Shown in pieces: positions 51,659 through 60,866 of a stretch of DNA of 64,000 nucleotides; the stretch's first letter is position 1, and the number at the start of each line of letters is the position of its first letter. A model generated the notes under the pieces. It did no database searches and was not told the DNA's origin. It worked only from the letters and a program-made list of their open reading frames with translations. The DNA is from JAENVU01 sp038250905. GTDB lineage: Bacteria; Actinomycetota; Acidimicrobiia; IMCC26256; JAENVU01. The position numbers and the translations under genes are program-made. The stretch lies in the NCBI GenBank assembly GCA_038250905.1, contig JBBSBV010000006.1, positions 1 to 64,000 of the forward strand. Direction: 5' to 3'.

Positions 51659-52264
51659 GTGCAGCGTGGAAGGAGTCCGGGCAGCGGCCGCGGGCCGCGG
51701 ATCATCGCCGGCGAGTTGGGCGGGCTGCGGCTCGTGACCCCGCGCGGCGCCACCACCCGGCCCACCACCGATCGCGTGAAGGAGTCGGTGTTCGGCGCGC
51801 TCGGCTCGGCCCGACTCGCCGGGGCACGGGTGCTCGACGGATACGCCGGGAGCGGTGCCCTGGCCATCGAGGCGCTCTCACGCGGCGCAGCCGAGGCCGT
51901 GCTCGTCGACCGCGATCCGCGCGCGGTCGACGCGATCCGCCGCAACCTCGCGAGCACGCGGCTCGGCGACCGGGCGTCGGTCCAGCGGCGCGGACTCGGC
52001 GGCTACCTCCAGGGTCCGTTGCCGAGGAATCCCTTCGACCTGGTGTTCCTCGACCCTCCGTACGACCTCGCGGGTTCGGATCTGGCCCGGATGCTCGAAC
52101 TGCTGGCCGCGCCCGGCTGGATCGCGCCGGAGGCGGCTGTGGTCATCGAGCGGTCAGCCGCGGCGGGTCCACCGTCGCTCCCTTCCGGCTGGCAAGTCAC
52201 GTGGGAGCGGGTCTACGGCGATACGCTCGTGGTGCTGGTCGGCCCGGATGACCCCGGCACCTGA
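51659..52264 (+). CDS. rsmD: 16S rRNA (guanine966-N2)-methyltransferase
   Basis: 201 residues from GTG 51659 (MQRGRSPGSGRGPRIIAGEL). SAM-binding LDGYAGSGALAIEALSRGA (motif I), the catalytic LVFLDPPYD (NPPY-like motif IV), and the RsmD signature RPTTDRVKESVFGALGSARL. It methylates G966 in 16S rRNA before 30S assembly is complete. It precedes coaD with a 74-bp gap, the usual rsmD-coaD arrangement. Confidence 0.92.
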   Translation: MQRGRSPGSGRGPRIIAGELGGLRLVTPRGATTRPTTDRVKESVFGALGSARLAGARVLDGYAGSGALAIEALSRGAAEAVLVDRDPRAVDAIRRNLASTRLGDRASVQRRGLGGYLQGPLPRNPFDLVFLDPPYDLAGSDLARMLELLAAPGWIAPEAAVVIERSAAAGPPSLPSGWQVTWERVYGDTLVVLVGPDDPGT

Positions 52265-52338
52265 AGCTGTCCCGACGGCCTGACCTGTCCCGATCTCCCA
52301 ATCCGATCCCCAGTCCCCACCCAGGAGTTCCAGCCGCT

Positions 52339-52830
52339 GTGGCCACCGCCCTCTGTCCGGGTTCGTTCGACCCGGTCACCCTCGGTCACCTCGACATCAT
52401 CGAGCGGACCGCGCGGCACTTCGACCAGGTGATCGTCGCGGTGATTCGGAACCCGCAGAAGTCGCAGTCGCTCTTCACCCTCGAGGAGCGCCAGGAACTC
52501 CTCGCCGAGGTGACGTCCCACCTCCCGAACGTGAGCATCGAGTTCTTCAAGGGTCTGCTCGTCGACTTCGCTCGTGACCACGGTGCGGCCGCGATCGTGA
52601 AGGGCCTCCGCGCGATTTCCGACTTCGACTACGAACTGCAGATGGCGCAGATGAACCAGCGCCTCTCCGGCATCGACACCTTCTTCATCTCGACCACGCC
52701 GCAGCACTCGTTCCTCTCGTCGAGCCTCGTACGCGAGGTCGCGAAGTTCGGTGGGGACGTGTCGAGCATGGTGCCGCCCGTGGTCCGGGAACGGCTCGCC
52801 CAACGCTTCGAAAAGGGGAACCCGTCGTGA
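52339..52830 (+). CDS. coaD: Phosphopantetheine adenylyltransferase
   Basis: 163 residues from GTG 52339. The nucleotidyltransferase signature is CPGSFDPVTLGHLDIIERTA with T/HxGH, then VIRNPQKSQSLFTLEERQEL, VKGLRAISDFDYELQMAQMN and SSSLVREVAKFGGDV. It makes dephospho-CoA from 4'-phosphopantetheine and ATP, the fourth step of CoA synthesis. It is coupled to the SepIVA-like gene by a GTGA overlap. Confidence 0.95.
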   Translation: MATALCPGSFDPVTLGHLDIIERTARHFDQVIVAVIRNPQKSQSLFTLEERQELLAEVTSHLPNVSIEFFKGLLVDFARDHGAAAIVKGLRAISDFDYELQMAQMNQRLSGIDTFFISTTPQHSFLSSSLVREVAKFGGDVSSMVPPVVRERLAQRFEKGNPS

Positions 52831-53369
52831 CCGACACCGAACACCTCTCCGACGAGACCCTCGACACCGAGGACCTGATCCTCCAGGTCCGCGACCACAT
52901 CGACACCGCGCGGTCGGTCCCGATGTCGGCGAGCGTCATGGTCAACCGCGACGAACTCGTCGGCATGCTCGAAGATGCCGTGCAGATGCTCCCCGAGGAG
53001 ATCCGCCAGGCCCGCTGGCTGCTGAAGGAGCGCGAGGAGTTCCTCGCCAAGGCTCGCCGGGAGGCCGAGGACATCATCGACGCCGGCCGCCAGCAGGCCC
53101 AGCGCATGGTGGAGAAGACCGAGGTGGTCCGCGAGGCCAACCTCCACGCCCGCCGGATCGTCGACGACGCCGAGAAGACGGCCCGCGATCTCAAGCACGA
53201 GGCCGAGGACTACATCGACCAGAAGCTCGCCAGCTTCGAGGTCGTCCTCGAACGCACGATGCAGGCGGTTTCCAAGGGTCGGGAGCGCCTCCAGGTCGTC
53301 ATGCCCGCGGCCGAGATCGAACTCGACGACGAGGCCGAGGACGCCAACTTCTTCGACCAGGACGTATAA
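52827..53369 (+). CDS. sepIVA: DivIVA-like septation protein, SepIVA type
   Basis: 180 residues from GTG 52827, overlapping the coaD stop. A DivIVA-like N-terminus (about 10-60; DTEDLILQVRDHIDTARSVP) is followed by a long charged coiled coil (REEFLAKARREAEDIIDAGR, AQRMVEKTEVVREANLHA). Position directly upstream of the DUF177-rpmF-rnc block matches mycobacterial SepIVA (Rv2927c/MSMEG_2416), which binds FtsQ and is needed for septation. Acidic C-terminal tail. The assignment rests on synteny and domain form. Confidence 0.72.
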   Translation: MTDTEHLSDETLDTEDLILQVRDHIDTARSVPMSASVMVNRDELVGMLEDAVQMLPEEIRQARWLLKEREEFLAKARREAEDIIDAGRQQAQRMVEKTEVVREANLHARRIVDDAEKTARDLKHEAEDYIDQKLASFEVVLERTMQAVSKGRERLQVVMPAAEIELDDEAEDANFFDQDV

Positions 53370-53375
53370 CCGGCC

Positions 53376-53392
53376 CGTCCGCTCGCACTCCT
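53376..53392 (-). repeat. Degenerate copy of the dispersed intergenic repeat
   Basis: CGTCCGCTCGCACTCCT matches the reverse complement of copy B (CGTCCACTCGCACTCCT, from 39903-39955) at 16 of 17 positions. A weaker relative (CGTCCGCTCATGCTCCT) lies at 33660-33676 after the PAC2 gene. It is 7 bp after the SepIVA-like stop. The rest of the 221-bp gap to the DUF177 gene has a TAGTCT (53511-53516) that could be a -10, without a convincing -35. Confidence 0.3.
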
Positions 53393-53590
53393 GACGGAGC
53401 CGGTTCGGGAGGGATCGCTGGATTTCCGGGCCCTTTCGCTCGTCGCCGGTGTGGATTCCGGGCTTCCGCAGCCTTCTAATTCCATATCCTGGGAAAATGC
53501 TCTGACCTGCTAGTCTCGATTCGTCGCGCGTCCGCCGACACCGAACTTCTCGCACCCGGTCCCGCGTCCGCGACCGGTGCCCCGAGGCCG

Positions 53591-54094
53591 ATGACCGCTC
53601 TTCGTTGCAACGTTTCCGACCTGCTGCACCACCCCGCTTCCCGCCGTCCCGAACGCATCGCGATCCCCGGCAGCGAACTCGGCGGGGTGGCCGGCGCGCG
53701 CCTGTCGTCGGCGCCACTCGTGGTCGACGTGATGCTCGAGCAGGTGCCGGACGGCATCGTCGTGCACGGCACCGTCGCCGCGGAGTACGAGAGCGAGTGC
53801 AGCCGGTGTCTGAAGCCGGTGCGGGCCTCGTTCACGGTGCCCGTGCGTGAACTCTTCGAGCGCTCGCCCATCGAGGGCGATACCTACCAACTCGAGGGCG
53901 AAGAGGTCGACCTCGAGTTGCCGGTGCGTGATGCCGTACTCCTCGATCTGCCCATCGCCCCCCTGTGCCGCGATGATTGCGCCGGCCTGTGTCCCGAATG
54001 TGGTGTCGACCACAACGAGACCAGCTGCGAGTGCGACCCCAACCCGCCCGATCCCCGGTGGGACGCGCTGCGCGCCCTGACCTTCGACGACTGA
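53591..54094 (+). CDS. DUF177 (YceD-like) protein
   Basis: 167 residues from ATG 53591. The conserved DUF177 core is LEQVPDGIVVHGTVAAEYES, CSRCLKPVRASFTVPVRELF and the acidic CRDDCAGLCPECGVDHNETS that ends CECDPNPP, a cysteine-rich zinc-type cluster. Always linked to rpmF, it has been implicated in 23S rRNA accumulation in plants and bacteria. rpmF follows after about 20 bp. Confidence 0.92.
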   Translation: MTALRCNVSDLLHHPASRRPERIAIPGSELGGVAGARLSSAPLVVDVMLEQVPDGIVVHGTVAAEYESECSRCLKPVRASFTVPVRELFERSPIEGDTYQLEGEEVDLELPVRDAVLLDLPIAPLCRDDCAGLCPECGVDHNETSCECDPNPPDPRWDALRALTFDD

Positions 54095-54114
54095 ACAGCT
54101 GAGGAGCACATCAA

Positions 54115-54294
54115 ATGGCCGTCCCCAAGCGCAAGACCCCTCGCGCCAGAACCCGCTCGCGCCGAGCGTCCAACTGGACCATCTCCGCGCCCGCCCGCTC
54201 GCTGTGCCCGGCCTGCGGTGCCGTGAAGCTGCCCCACACCGTGTGTGGCAACTGCGGCACGTACCGGGGCCGTCAAGTCCTCGACGCGGACTGA
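54115..54294 (+). CDS. rpmF: 50S ribosomal protein L32
   Basis: 59 residues from ATG 54115, preceded by GAGGAG about eight bases upstream. MAVPKRKTPRARTRSRRASN is the L32 N-terminus; CPACGAVKLPHTVCGNCG gives the four zinc cysteines, and it ends GTYRGRQVLDAD. It is between DUF177 and plsX in the universal DUF177-rpmF-plsX order. Confidence 0.97.
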   Translation: MAVPKRKTPRARTRSRRASNWTISAPARSLCPACGAVKLPHTVCGNCGTYRGRQVLDAD

Positions 54295-54323
54295 CGTGAC
54301 CAACCGCGAACGGCTTGGTTCCG

Positions 54324-55397
54324 ATGCCTGAACCGCTCACCGTCGCCATCGACGCGATGGGCGGGGACCACGCGCCGGCGGCGATCGTCGAGGGCGCGCT
54401 GGCGGCAGTCGACCAACTGGGTGTTCGCGTCCTGCTCGTCGGTGACGACGCGGCGATCCGTGAGTCGTTGCCGGGCGGCGGGCCACCCGACGGCGTGACC
54501 ATCCAGGCCACGTCCGAGGTCATCGCGATGCACGACGAGCCCGGCGCGGCCGTCCGCAAGAAGAAGGACTCGTCCATCGTCCGGGCCGCCGAGGCGGTCC
54601 GGGACGGCCGGGCCGACGCGATGGTCGGGGCCGGCAACACCGGCGCCACCATGGCCGCGGCGTTGTTGCGCTTCGGCCGGATCCACGGCGCGGCCCGACC
54701 CGCGATCGGGGTCCCGATCCCGGTGCCCTTCGGTCAGCCCCAACTCCTCGTCGACGGCGGGGCGACCGTCGACTGCAGTCCCGAATGGCTCGTGCAGTTC
54801 GCCCAGATGGGCCGCGCCTACGCCCGGCTGCGCCTCGGCGAGGCCGAACCCACCGTCGGCCTGTTGTCCAACGGCGAGGAGCCGGGCAAGGGCGACGATC
54901 TCCGCAAGCGCACGTTCGCGCTGCTCGACGGCCAGCCGTGGTTCGTCGGCAACGTCGAGGGTCGCGAGCTGATGTCGGGTCACCCGCACGTGATCGTGAC
55001 CGACGGCTTCACCGGCAACGTTGCCCTCAAGACGGTGGAGGGCGCGCTCAAGGCCGCGGCCAACCTCGTGTTCACCACGCTCGGGGCTCCGGAGGCGAAA
55101 GGTGCGGCCGACGTCGTCGCGCCGCTGCTCCTCCAGGGTGTGACCGACTACCTCGACCCCGACACCATCGGCGGGGCCGCCCTGCTCGGGGTGGCCGGGG
55201 TCTGCGTGATCTCCCACGGGTCTTCGAGCCCGCGGGCGATCGTCAACGCGGTGGCCCTCGCGACCGAGTGTGTCACCGGCGGTCTCGTCGACCGCATGCA
55301 GGACGCGATCGGCGAACTGCAGGATGCCCAGGAATCGCCCAGCGGAACGGATCGCGGCCACGCCGCGGTCGAGGAGGAGGAGGCATATGCCCGCTGA
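54324..55397 (+). CDS. plsX: Phosphate acyltransferase PlsX
   Basis: 357 residues from ATG 54324 (MPEPLTVAIDAMGGDHAPAA); a TTG at 54315 is a poorer start. PlsX features: VGAGNTGATMAAALLRFGRI, LLVDGGATVDCSPEWLVQFA and IVTDGFTGNVALKTVEGALK. It converts acyl-ACP to acyl-phosphate in phosphatidic acid synthesis. It overlaps acpP by 11 bp, so enzyme and substrate carrier are co-expressed. Confidence 0.95.
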   Translation: MPEPLTVAIDAMGGDHAPAAIVEGALAAVDQLGVRVLLVGDDAAIRESLPGGGPPDGVTIQATSEVIAMHDEPGAAVRKKKDSSIVRAAEAVRDGRADAMVGAGNTGATMAAALLRFGRIHGAARPAIGVPIPVPFGQPQLLVDGGATVDCSPEWLVQFAQMGRAYARLRLGEAEPTVGLLSNGEEPGKGDDLRKRTFALLDGQPWFVGNVEGRELMSGHPHVIVTDGFTGNVALKTVEGALKAAANLVFTTLGAPEAKGAADVVAPLLLQGVTDYLDPDTIGGAALLGVAGVCVISHGSSSPRAIVNAVALATECVTGGLVDRMQDAIGELQDAQESPSGTDRGHAAVEEEEAYAR

Positions 55398-55689
55398 AAC
55401 CCATTCCACCCAGGAGCCACTCGGCGCCGACGAGGTCTTCGCGACCGTGCGCACCCATCTGGCGGAGATCCTCGAGATCGACGATGCGTCCGTCACGCTC
55501 GACGCCAACTTCGCGGAGGACCTCCACGCCGACTCGCTCGCGCTGATCGAGTTGGTCGAGGCGATCGAGGAGGACCTCGGCGAACGGACCGTCGGGTTCA
55601 GCTTCGACGACGAGGACCTCGGCGACCTGAAGACCGTGCGAGACGCCGTCGACTACGTCGTGGCCCGTCTGGGAGCTGCGGCGGCCTGA
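55387..55689 (+). CDS. acpP: Acyl carrier protein
   Basis: 100 residues from ATG 55387, with a strong GGAGGAGG ribosome binding site. Helix II carries the phosphopantetheine serine in FAEDLHADSLALIELVEAIE (DSL). It has a 20-residue N-terminal extension compared with E. coli ACP, so it is slightly longer than the norm. It carries acyl chains for fatty acid synthesis and PlsX. Confidence 0.93.
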   Translation: MPAETHSTQEPLGADEVFATVRTHLAEILEIDDASVTLDANFAEDLHADSLALIELVEAIEEDLGERTVGFSFDDEDLGDLKTVRDAVDYVVARLGAAAA

Positions 55690-55694
55690 CGGCC

Positions 55695-56447
55695 GTGACC
55701 GGGACGATGACGCCCGACGACCGCGACCGCTTCGAAACGCTCCTCGGTTGGAGCTTCCGCGACGACGCGGTGCTGCTCCAGGCCCTGGCCCACCGGTCGT
55801 GGTGTGCCGAGCATCCGGAGGACGGTTCGAACGAACGGCTCGAGTTCCTCGGTGACGCCGTGCTCGGCGTGGTGGTCACCGACCACATCTTCCGCACCTA
55901 CCCGAAACTCCAGGAGGGCGAACTCGCCAAGGTGCGCGCGTCGGTCGTGAACGCCGAGGTGCTCGCCGAGGTCGCGGTGGAGATCGCGCTCGGGCCGTGC
56001 CTGCGGTTGGGCAAGGGCGAGGACTACTCCGGTGGCCGCGAGAAGCCGTCGATCCTGGCCGACGCGATGGAAGCGGTGATCGCCGCGGTGTACCTCGACG
56101 GCGGGATCGACGCCGCGTGGATCGTCGTCATGGGACTGCTCGACCGGCGCATCGTCGAGGCCGCGACCGGTCCTGGCGGCGACGACTACAAGACCCGTCT
56201 CCAGGAGTTGGCAGCACAACGATTCGACCGTCTGCCGCGATATCACGTGCGCGACGAAGGTCCGGACCACGCCAAACGATTCTTCGCCACGGTCGTGCTC
56301 GACGGTGAGCCGTTCGGGCACGGCGAGGGTGGTTCCAAGAAACAAGCAGAGCAGGCGGCCGCCCGCTCGGCGTGGGTACGGATATCAGCCGGCGATCCGC
56401 CGGTCGGTGCAGGGTTGGGGGGACACGGAGATGCCGGAACTACCTGA
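55695..56447 (+). CDS. rnc: Ribonuclease III
   Basis: 250 residues from GTG 55695. The catalytic signature SNERLEFLGDAVLGVVVTDH and the second acidic cluster (ILADAMEAVIAAVYLDGG) are intact. A dsRNA-binding domain (about 160-235; KTRLQELAAQRFDRLPRYHV, GGSKKQAEQAAARSAW) follows. It processes rRNA precursors and dsRNA. It overlaps mutM by 17 bp. The last 15 residues are Gly-rich and beyond the dsRBD. Confidence 0.95.
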   Translation: MTGTMTPDDRDRFETLLGWSFRDDAVLLQALAHRSWCAEHPEDGSNERLEFLGDAVLGVVVTDHIFRTYPKLQEGELAKVRASVVNAEVLAEVAVEIALGPCLRLGKGEDYSGGREKPSILADAMEAVIAAVYLDGGIDAAWIVVMGLLDRRIVEAATGPGGDDYKTRLQELAAQRFDRLPRYHVRDEGPDHAKRFFATVVLDGEPFGHGEGGSKKQAEQAAARSAWVRISAGDPPVGAGLGGHGDAGTT

Positions 56448-57270
56448 GGTCGAGGTGATCCGACGAGATCTCGAGAAGGAGATCGTCGGGAAGAAGGTCA
56501 AGACCGTCGACGTGACGGGCATGCGGACCATCCGCCGGTACAAGCAGCGCAAGCAGTTCAGCGGCGCACTCGAAGGCGCCAAGATCACCGGGGTCGAGCG
56601 GCGGGGCAAGTACCTCCTCGTGAAACTCGAGGGCGGTGACGTACTCGTCATCCACCTCGGGATGTCGGGGCAGCTGCGGCGGGCCGCGGGCACGAAGGAA
56701 CCGCTCGAGAAGCACACCCACGTGGTGATCACCTTCACCCAGGGCGGTCAGCTCCGGTTCATCGATCCCCGCACGTTCGGCGAGATGTTCGTCACCCAAC
56801 TCGACGGCATCGAGAACCACGTCGAGGAGTTGGCCCATCTCGGCATCGATCCGCTCGCCACCGTGCTCAGCTGGGACTACTTCGGCGATCTGGTGGCCCA
56901 GCGCCACGGCAAGCTCAAGCTCACCCTCATGGACCAGAAGTTCATCGCCGGGATCGGCAACATCTACTCCGACGAGATCCTCCACCACGCCGGCCTGCGC
57001 TGGGACCGCATGAGCGACGAGTTGCGGCCCGAGGAGATCCGCCGGCTCTACCGGGCGCTCGGAGAAGTGCTCCAGGACGGGGTCAAGTACCGCGGGTCGT
57101 CCCTGGCCGACGAGCAGTACGTGGACCTCTTCGGCCGCAAGGGCTCCTACCAGGACCACCACCAGGTGTACGCCCGGGCGGGCCTGTCCTGCCAGCGGTG
57201 CCGGCGCGAGATCGTGCGGGAGAAGGTGGCGGGCCGGTCCACCTTCTACTGCCCGTTCTGTCAGGTATGA
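56431..57270 (+). CDS. mutM: Formamidopyrimidine-DNA glycosylase
   Basis: 279 residues from ATG 56431. The catalytic N-terminal PELPEVEVIRRDLEKEI (Pro2 nucleophile, Glu3), the H2TH helices (FIAGIGNIYSDEILHHAGL) and the C-terminal zinc finger CQRCRREIV...FYCPFCQ are complete. It excises 8-oxoguanine and other oxidised purines. Synteny rnc-mutM-smc is the standard actinobacterial one. Confidence 0.95.
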   Translation: MPELPEVEVIRRDLEKEIVGKKVKTVDVTGMRTIRRYKQRKQFSGALEGAKITGVERRGKYLLVKLEGGDVLVIHLGMSGQLRRAAGTKEPLEKHTHVVITFTQGGQLRFIDPRTFGEMFVTQLDGIENHVEELAHLGIDPLATVLSWDYFGDLVAQRHGKLKLTLMDQKFIAGIGNIYSDEILHHAGLRWDRMSDELRPEEIRRLYRALGEVLQDGVKYRGSSLADEQYVDLFGRKGSYQDHHQVYARAGLSCQRCRREIVREKVAGRSTFYCPFCQV

Positions 57271-57358
57271 GCGATCCGCGACATCGGTCCTGCTCGTCGC
57301 TACGCTCGGCCGGTCCGCTGAGTGTCGACGGACGGGTGCAAACCATGGGAGCTGCGGA

Positions 57359-60300
57359 GTGTTCCTCAAGTCGCTGACCCTGCGCGGGTTCAAGTCGTTC
57401 GCGGACAAGACCGTGCTCGAGTTCGAACCGGGCGTCATGGTCGTCGTGGGCCCGAACGGGTCCGGGAAATCGAATCTCGTCGACGCGGTCGCGTGGGTGT
57501 TGGGCGCGCAGGGCCCCCGCACGTTGCGCGGCGGCAAGATGGACGACGTCATCTTCGCCGGGACCTCCGACCGTCCCGCGCTGGGTCGGGCCGAGGTGTC
57601 GCTCACCATCGACAACAGCTCCAACCTGCTGCCGATCGAGTTCACCGAGGTGACGATCACTCGAACGTTGTTCCGCAACGGCGACTCCGAATACGCGATC
57701 AACGGTGCGCCGTGCCGGCTGCTCGACATCCAGGAACTCCTGTCGGACAGCGGGATCGGTCGTCAGCAACACGTCATCGTCGGCCAGGGCCAACTCGACT
57801 CGGTGCTCAACTCGCGTCCGGAGGACCGGCGGGCGATCATCGAAGAAGCTGCGGGGATCCTGAAGTACCGCAAGCGGCGGGAGAAGGCCGAGCGCCGGCT
57901 CGAGGCCACCGAGGGCAACCTCATCCGCCTCAACGACACGCTGCGCGAGGTCCGGCGCGGACTCGGTCCGCTCCAGAAGCAGGCCGACGCGGCCCGGCGC
58001 CACGACGGTGTGGTCGACGAACTGCGCGCGATCCGCGTGCACCTCGTGGGCCTGGAGTTGGCCGGGCTCCACGCGAAGACCACGCGCCTGCGTGAGCAGG
58101 CGAGCGAACTCGCACGCGAGGAAGCCACCATCCAAGCGCGGTTGCGCGAACTCGACGTGTCGGTGCTCGACGCGGAACGGGCGCTCACCGATGTGGGCCA
58201 GGGCGACGTCGGCGACGCGTTGGCGCGCGTCGAGGCGATCCGGGAACGGGCGCGTGGGCTCCGCGCACTCGTCGTGGAGCGGCGCCGCGGGCTCGAACGC
58301 GAGCTCGCGGCCGCGGCGGACGAAGGCGTGGTCGAGACGCTCGTGGCCGACGCGGGCGCGGTGCGCCTGGAGTTGGAGAGCCTCGAACCGCAGGCCGGGA
58401 TGCTCGCCGAGCAGGGCCTCGAAGTGGAAGCGGCCGAGCGGGCGCTGGCCCAGGAACGGGCCGAACTCGCGGCCCACGACGGCGCCGACGATCCGGTCGC
58501 CGAGGCCGACGCGGTCCGGCGCGAGATCGTGGTGCGACGTCAGGGCCTCACCCGGGTGGCCGAGGAACTCGACCGCTTCGACGCCCGCCTCGCCGGCATC
58601 CAGGCCCGCCGTGACGCGCTCGCCACCGAACTGACCGCGGTCCTGACCCGGCTGACCGAGGCCAATGCGGCATTGCCCACAGCCACGCAGGCCGCGCAGC
58701 TCGCCACCCGCACCCGCGCGCAGGCCGAAGACGAACTCACCACTGCCGAGACCGGCTGGCGCGAAGCCGAAGCCGACGCGAGCCGGTGGCAGGCCCGCGC
58801 CGATGCGCTGGCCCAGGCCCTCGACGCGACCGGTGACGCCGAAGCCGCGGCCGTCCTCGACGGCATGGTCGGAGTCGCCGGCACGCTGGTCAACCACCTC
58901 GTCATCGAACCGGGCGCGGAGATCGCTGTCGCGGCCGCGCTGGGCGACGCGATGTCGTCCGTGATCGTCTCGGGGCGCGACGAAGCCCAGGGTGCGATCG
59001 AGCGCCTGGCCGCCGGCGACGTCGGCGCGTGGTTGCTCGTGCTCGACGCGAACGACACCGCGGTCACCACGGGCGCGACGATCGCGCCGGTCGGGTCGCG
59101 CTCGCTCGCGAGTTGTGTGAGCGCGAGCCTGCCGGGTCTCTCGGCCACGCTGGCGCGCACTTTGGCCGGGGTCGTTCTCGCCGACGGCGAGTGGCGTGCC
59201 GCGATGGACGTCGCGATCGCGAACCCGGACCTCACCGTGATGACGCGTGCCGGCGACCGGTTCGGCGGGGGACGCCCCTGGCGGTTCGGTGGCGAACACA
59301 CGGCCGGGGTCACGCGGGCCGCGCTCGACGAGGCCATCGATGCCGCGGAGCGCGCGGTGTCGGCACGCGATGCCGCCCGCCAGGCAGCCGATGCGGTGCG
59401 GGTCACCGTGACCACTGCACGCGAGGCCGAACACCGGGCTGCCGACGCGGCTCGGGCCGCGCAGACCGCGCACGACAAGGCCCGCGCCGAGCAGGATCGC
59501 CTCGTCACCGAACGCGACGAGCGTGATCACGAGATCGAGACCGCGGGCGGTGCCCGGATCGCGCTGCTCGACAGCCAGTCGGCCGAGCAGGCGCAGCTCC
59601 AGGCGCTCGAAACCCGCATCCCCGCACTGACCGCCGCGGAGGCCGACGCCCAGCGCGTCGCCGCCGAACGCGCCGCGACGGTGGCCGAACTCGACGCACG
59701 GGAAGCCGCGGTCCGCGCGCTCCGGCGCGAGCACGCAGTGAGGGTCGCATCGTTGGAGGAGCGGCGCTCCGGGCTCGGCCGTCGGCTCGCCGAGGTCGAG
59801 GACCGGCTCGCACGCGATCCCGAGGCCAAGGCCGCGGCCGAGCGCTACCGTGCCGCGCTCATCGCCAAGGGCGCCGCGTACGAGGCGGTCGGCGGTCGGC
59901 TCACCGATCTCGGCGACCGGATCGACACCGTCTACGGGTGGGTGCGCGAAGAGCGCCGGATCCAGTCGGAACGGGCCAGTGCCGCGGGCGGCAAGCTCGA
60001 GCAACTGCGCAGCCAGCGTCAGGGCCAGGAACAGGAACTCGCCGGGGTGCGCGAGCGTCAGCAGCGGCGCGAGATCGAAGAAGCCGAGAACCGGCTGCGC
60101 CTCGAGGGCGCCGTCGAGCGCGTGCGCACCGAGTTCGACTGCGAACCGGGCGCCGCGATGGACTCGCCCGCCCCCGAGGTGCCCGAGGGCACCACGCTCG
60201 CCGGTCGCGCGCGTGACCTCGACCGCGACCTGCGCCTGATGGGTCCGATCAACCCGTTGGCCCTCGAGGAGTACGAGGCGCTGCAGGAACGGCACGACTT

Positions 60301-60850
60301 TCTGGTTCAGCAACTCGACGACGTGAAGAACAGCCGCCGCGAGTTGCAGCGCGTGATCAAGGCCGTCGACATCGAGATCGTCACCGTGTTCGAGACCGCG
60401 TTCGCCGATGTGGAGAAGAACTTCGAGTCGCTGTTCAGCACGCTGTTCCCCGGTGGGTCCGGGCGCGTGTATCTCACCGACCCCGGCGATCTGCTCAACA
60501 CCGGGATCGAGATGGAGGCGCGTCCGTCGGGCAAGAACACCAAGCGCCTGTCGCTGCTCTCGGGCGGTGAGCGGTCGCTCACCGCGATGGCGTTCCTCTT
60601 CGGCGTGTTCCGCTCGCGGCCGTCGCCGTTCTATCTGCTCGACGAGGTCGAGGCCGCGCTCGACGACGTGAACCTGCACCGGTTCCTCGATCTCGTGCAC
60701 GAGTTCCGCAACGACGCCCAGCTGGTGATCGTCTCCCACCAGAAGCGCACGATGGAGGCGGGCGACTGCCTCTATGGCGTGTCGATGGCACCCGGTGGGT
60801 CGACCAAGGTCGTGAGCCAGCGGATGCGCGGAGAGATCGTGCTCACCTGA
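57359..60850 (+). CDS. smc: Chromosome segregation ATPase SMC
   Basis: 1163 residues from GTG 57359. Walker A VGPNGSGKSNLVDAVAWVLG (about 30-50), long coiled coils (170-490 and 660-1000), a hinge (about 500-640; DGMVGVAGTLVNHLVIEPGA) and the C-terminal head with signature LLSGGERSLTAMAFLFGVF and Walker B FYLLDEVEAALDDVNL. It organises chromosomes with ScpAB. It is followed by an MscS-type channel gene rather than directly by ftsY. Confidence 0.95.
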   Translation: MFLKSLTLRGFKSFADKTVLEFEPGVMVVVGPNGSGKSNLVDAVAWVLGAQGPRTLRGGKMDDVIFAGTSDRPALGRAEVSLTIDNSSNLLPIEFTEVTITRTLFRNGDSEYAINGAPCRLLDIQELLSDSGIGRQQHVIVGQGQLDSVLNSRPEDRRAIIEEAAGILKYRKRREKAERRLEATEGNLIRLNDTLREVRRGLGPLQKQADAARRHDGVVDELRAIRVHLVGLELAGLHAKTTRLREQASELAREEATIQARLRELDVSVLDAERALTDVGQGDVGDALARVEAIRERARGLRALVVERRRGLERELAAAADEGVVETLVADAGAVRLELESLEPQAGMLAEQGLEVEAAERALAQERAELAAHDGADDPVAEADAVRREIVVRRQGLTRVAEELDRFDARLAGIQARRDALATELTAVLTRLTEANAALPTATQAAQLATRTRAQAEDELTTAETGWREAEADASRWQARADALAQALDATGDAEAAAVLDGMVGVAGTLVNHLVIEPGAEIAVAAALGDAMSSVIVSGRDEAQGAIERLAAGDVGAWLLVLDANDTAVTTGATIAPVGSRSLASCVSASLPGLSATLARTLAGVVLADGEWRAAMDVAIANPDLTVMTRAGDRFGGGRPWRFGGEHTAGVTRAALDEAIDAAERAVSARDAARQAADAVRVTVTTAREAEHRAADAARAAQTAHDKARAEQDRLVTERDERDHEIETAGGARIALLDSQSAEQAQLQALETRIPALTAAEADAQRVAAERAATVAELDAREAAVRALRREHAVRVASLEERRSGLGRRLAEVEDRLARDPEAKAAAERYRAALIAKGAAYEAVGGRLTDLGDRIDTVYGWVREERRIQSERASAAGGKLEQLRSQRQGQEQELAGVRERQQRREIEEAENRLRLEGAVERVRTEFDCEPGAAMDSPAPEVPEGTTLAGRARDLDRDLRLMGPINPLALEEYEALQERHDFLVQQLDDVKNSRRELQRVIKAVDIEIVTVFETAFADVEKNFESLFSTLFPGGSGRVYLTDPGDLLNTGIEMEARPSGKNTKRLSLLSGGERSLTAMAFLFGVFRSRPSPFYLLDEVEAALDDVNLHRFLDLVHEFRNDAQLVIVSHQKRTMEAGDCLYGVSMAPGGSTKVVSQRMRGEIVLT

Positions 60851-60866
60851 GCTCGGTGCCCGTCTG

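Noticed and set aside
53490..53520. Possible promoter (TAGTCT -10) upstream of DUF177/rpmF
   Set aside because: No -35 hexamer at a normal distance; recorded only as a note.
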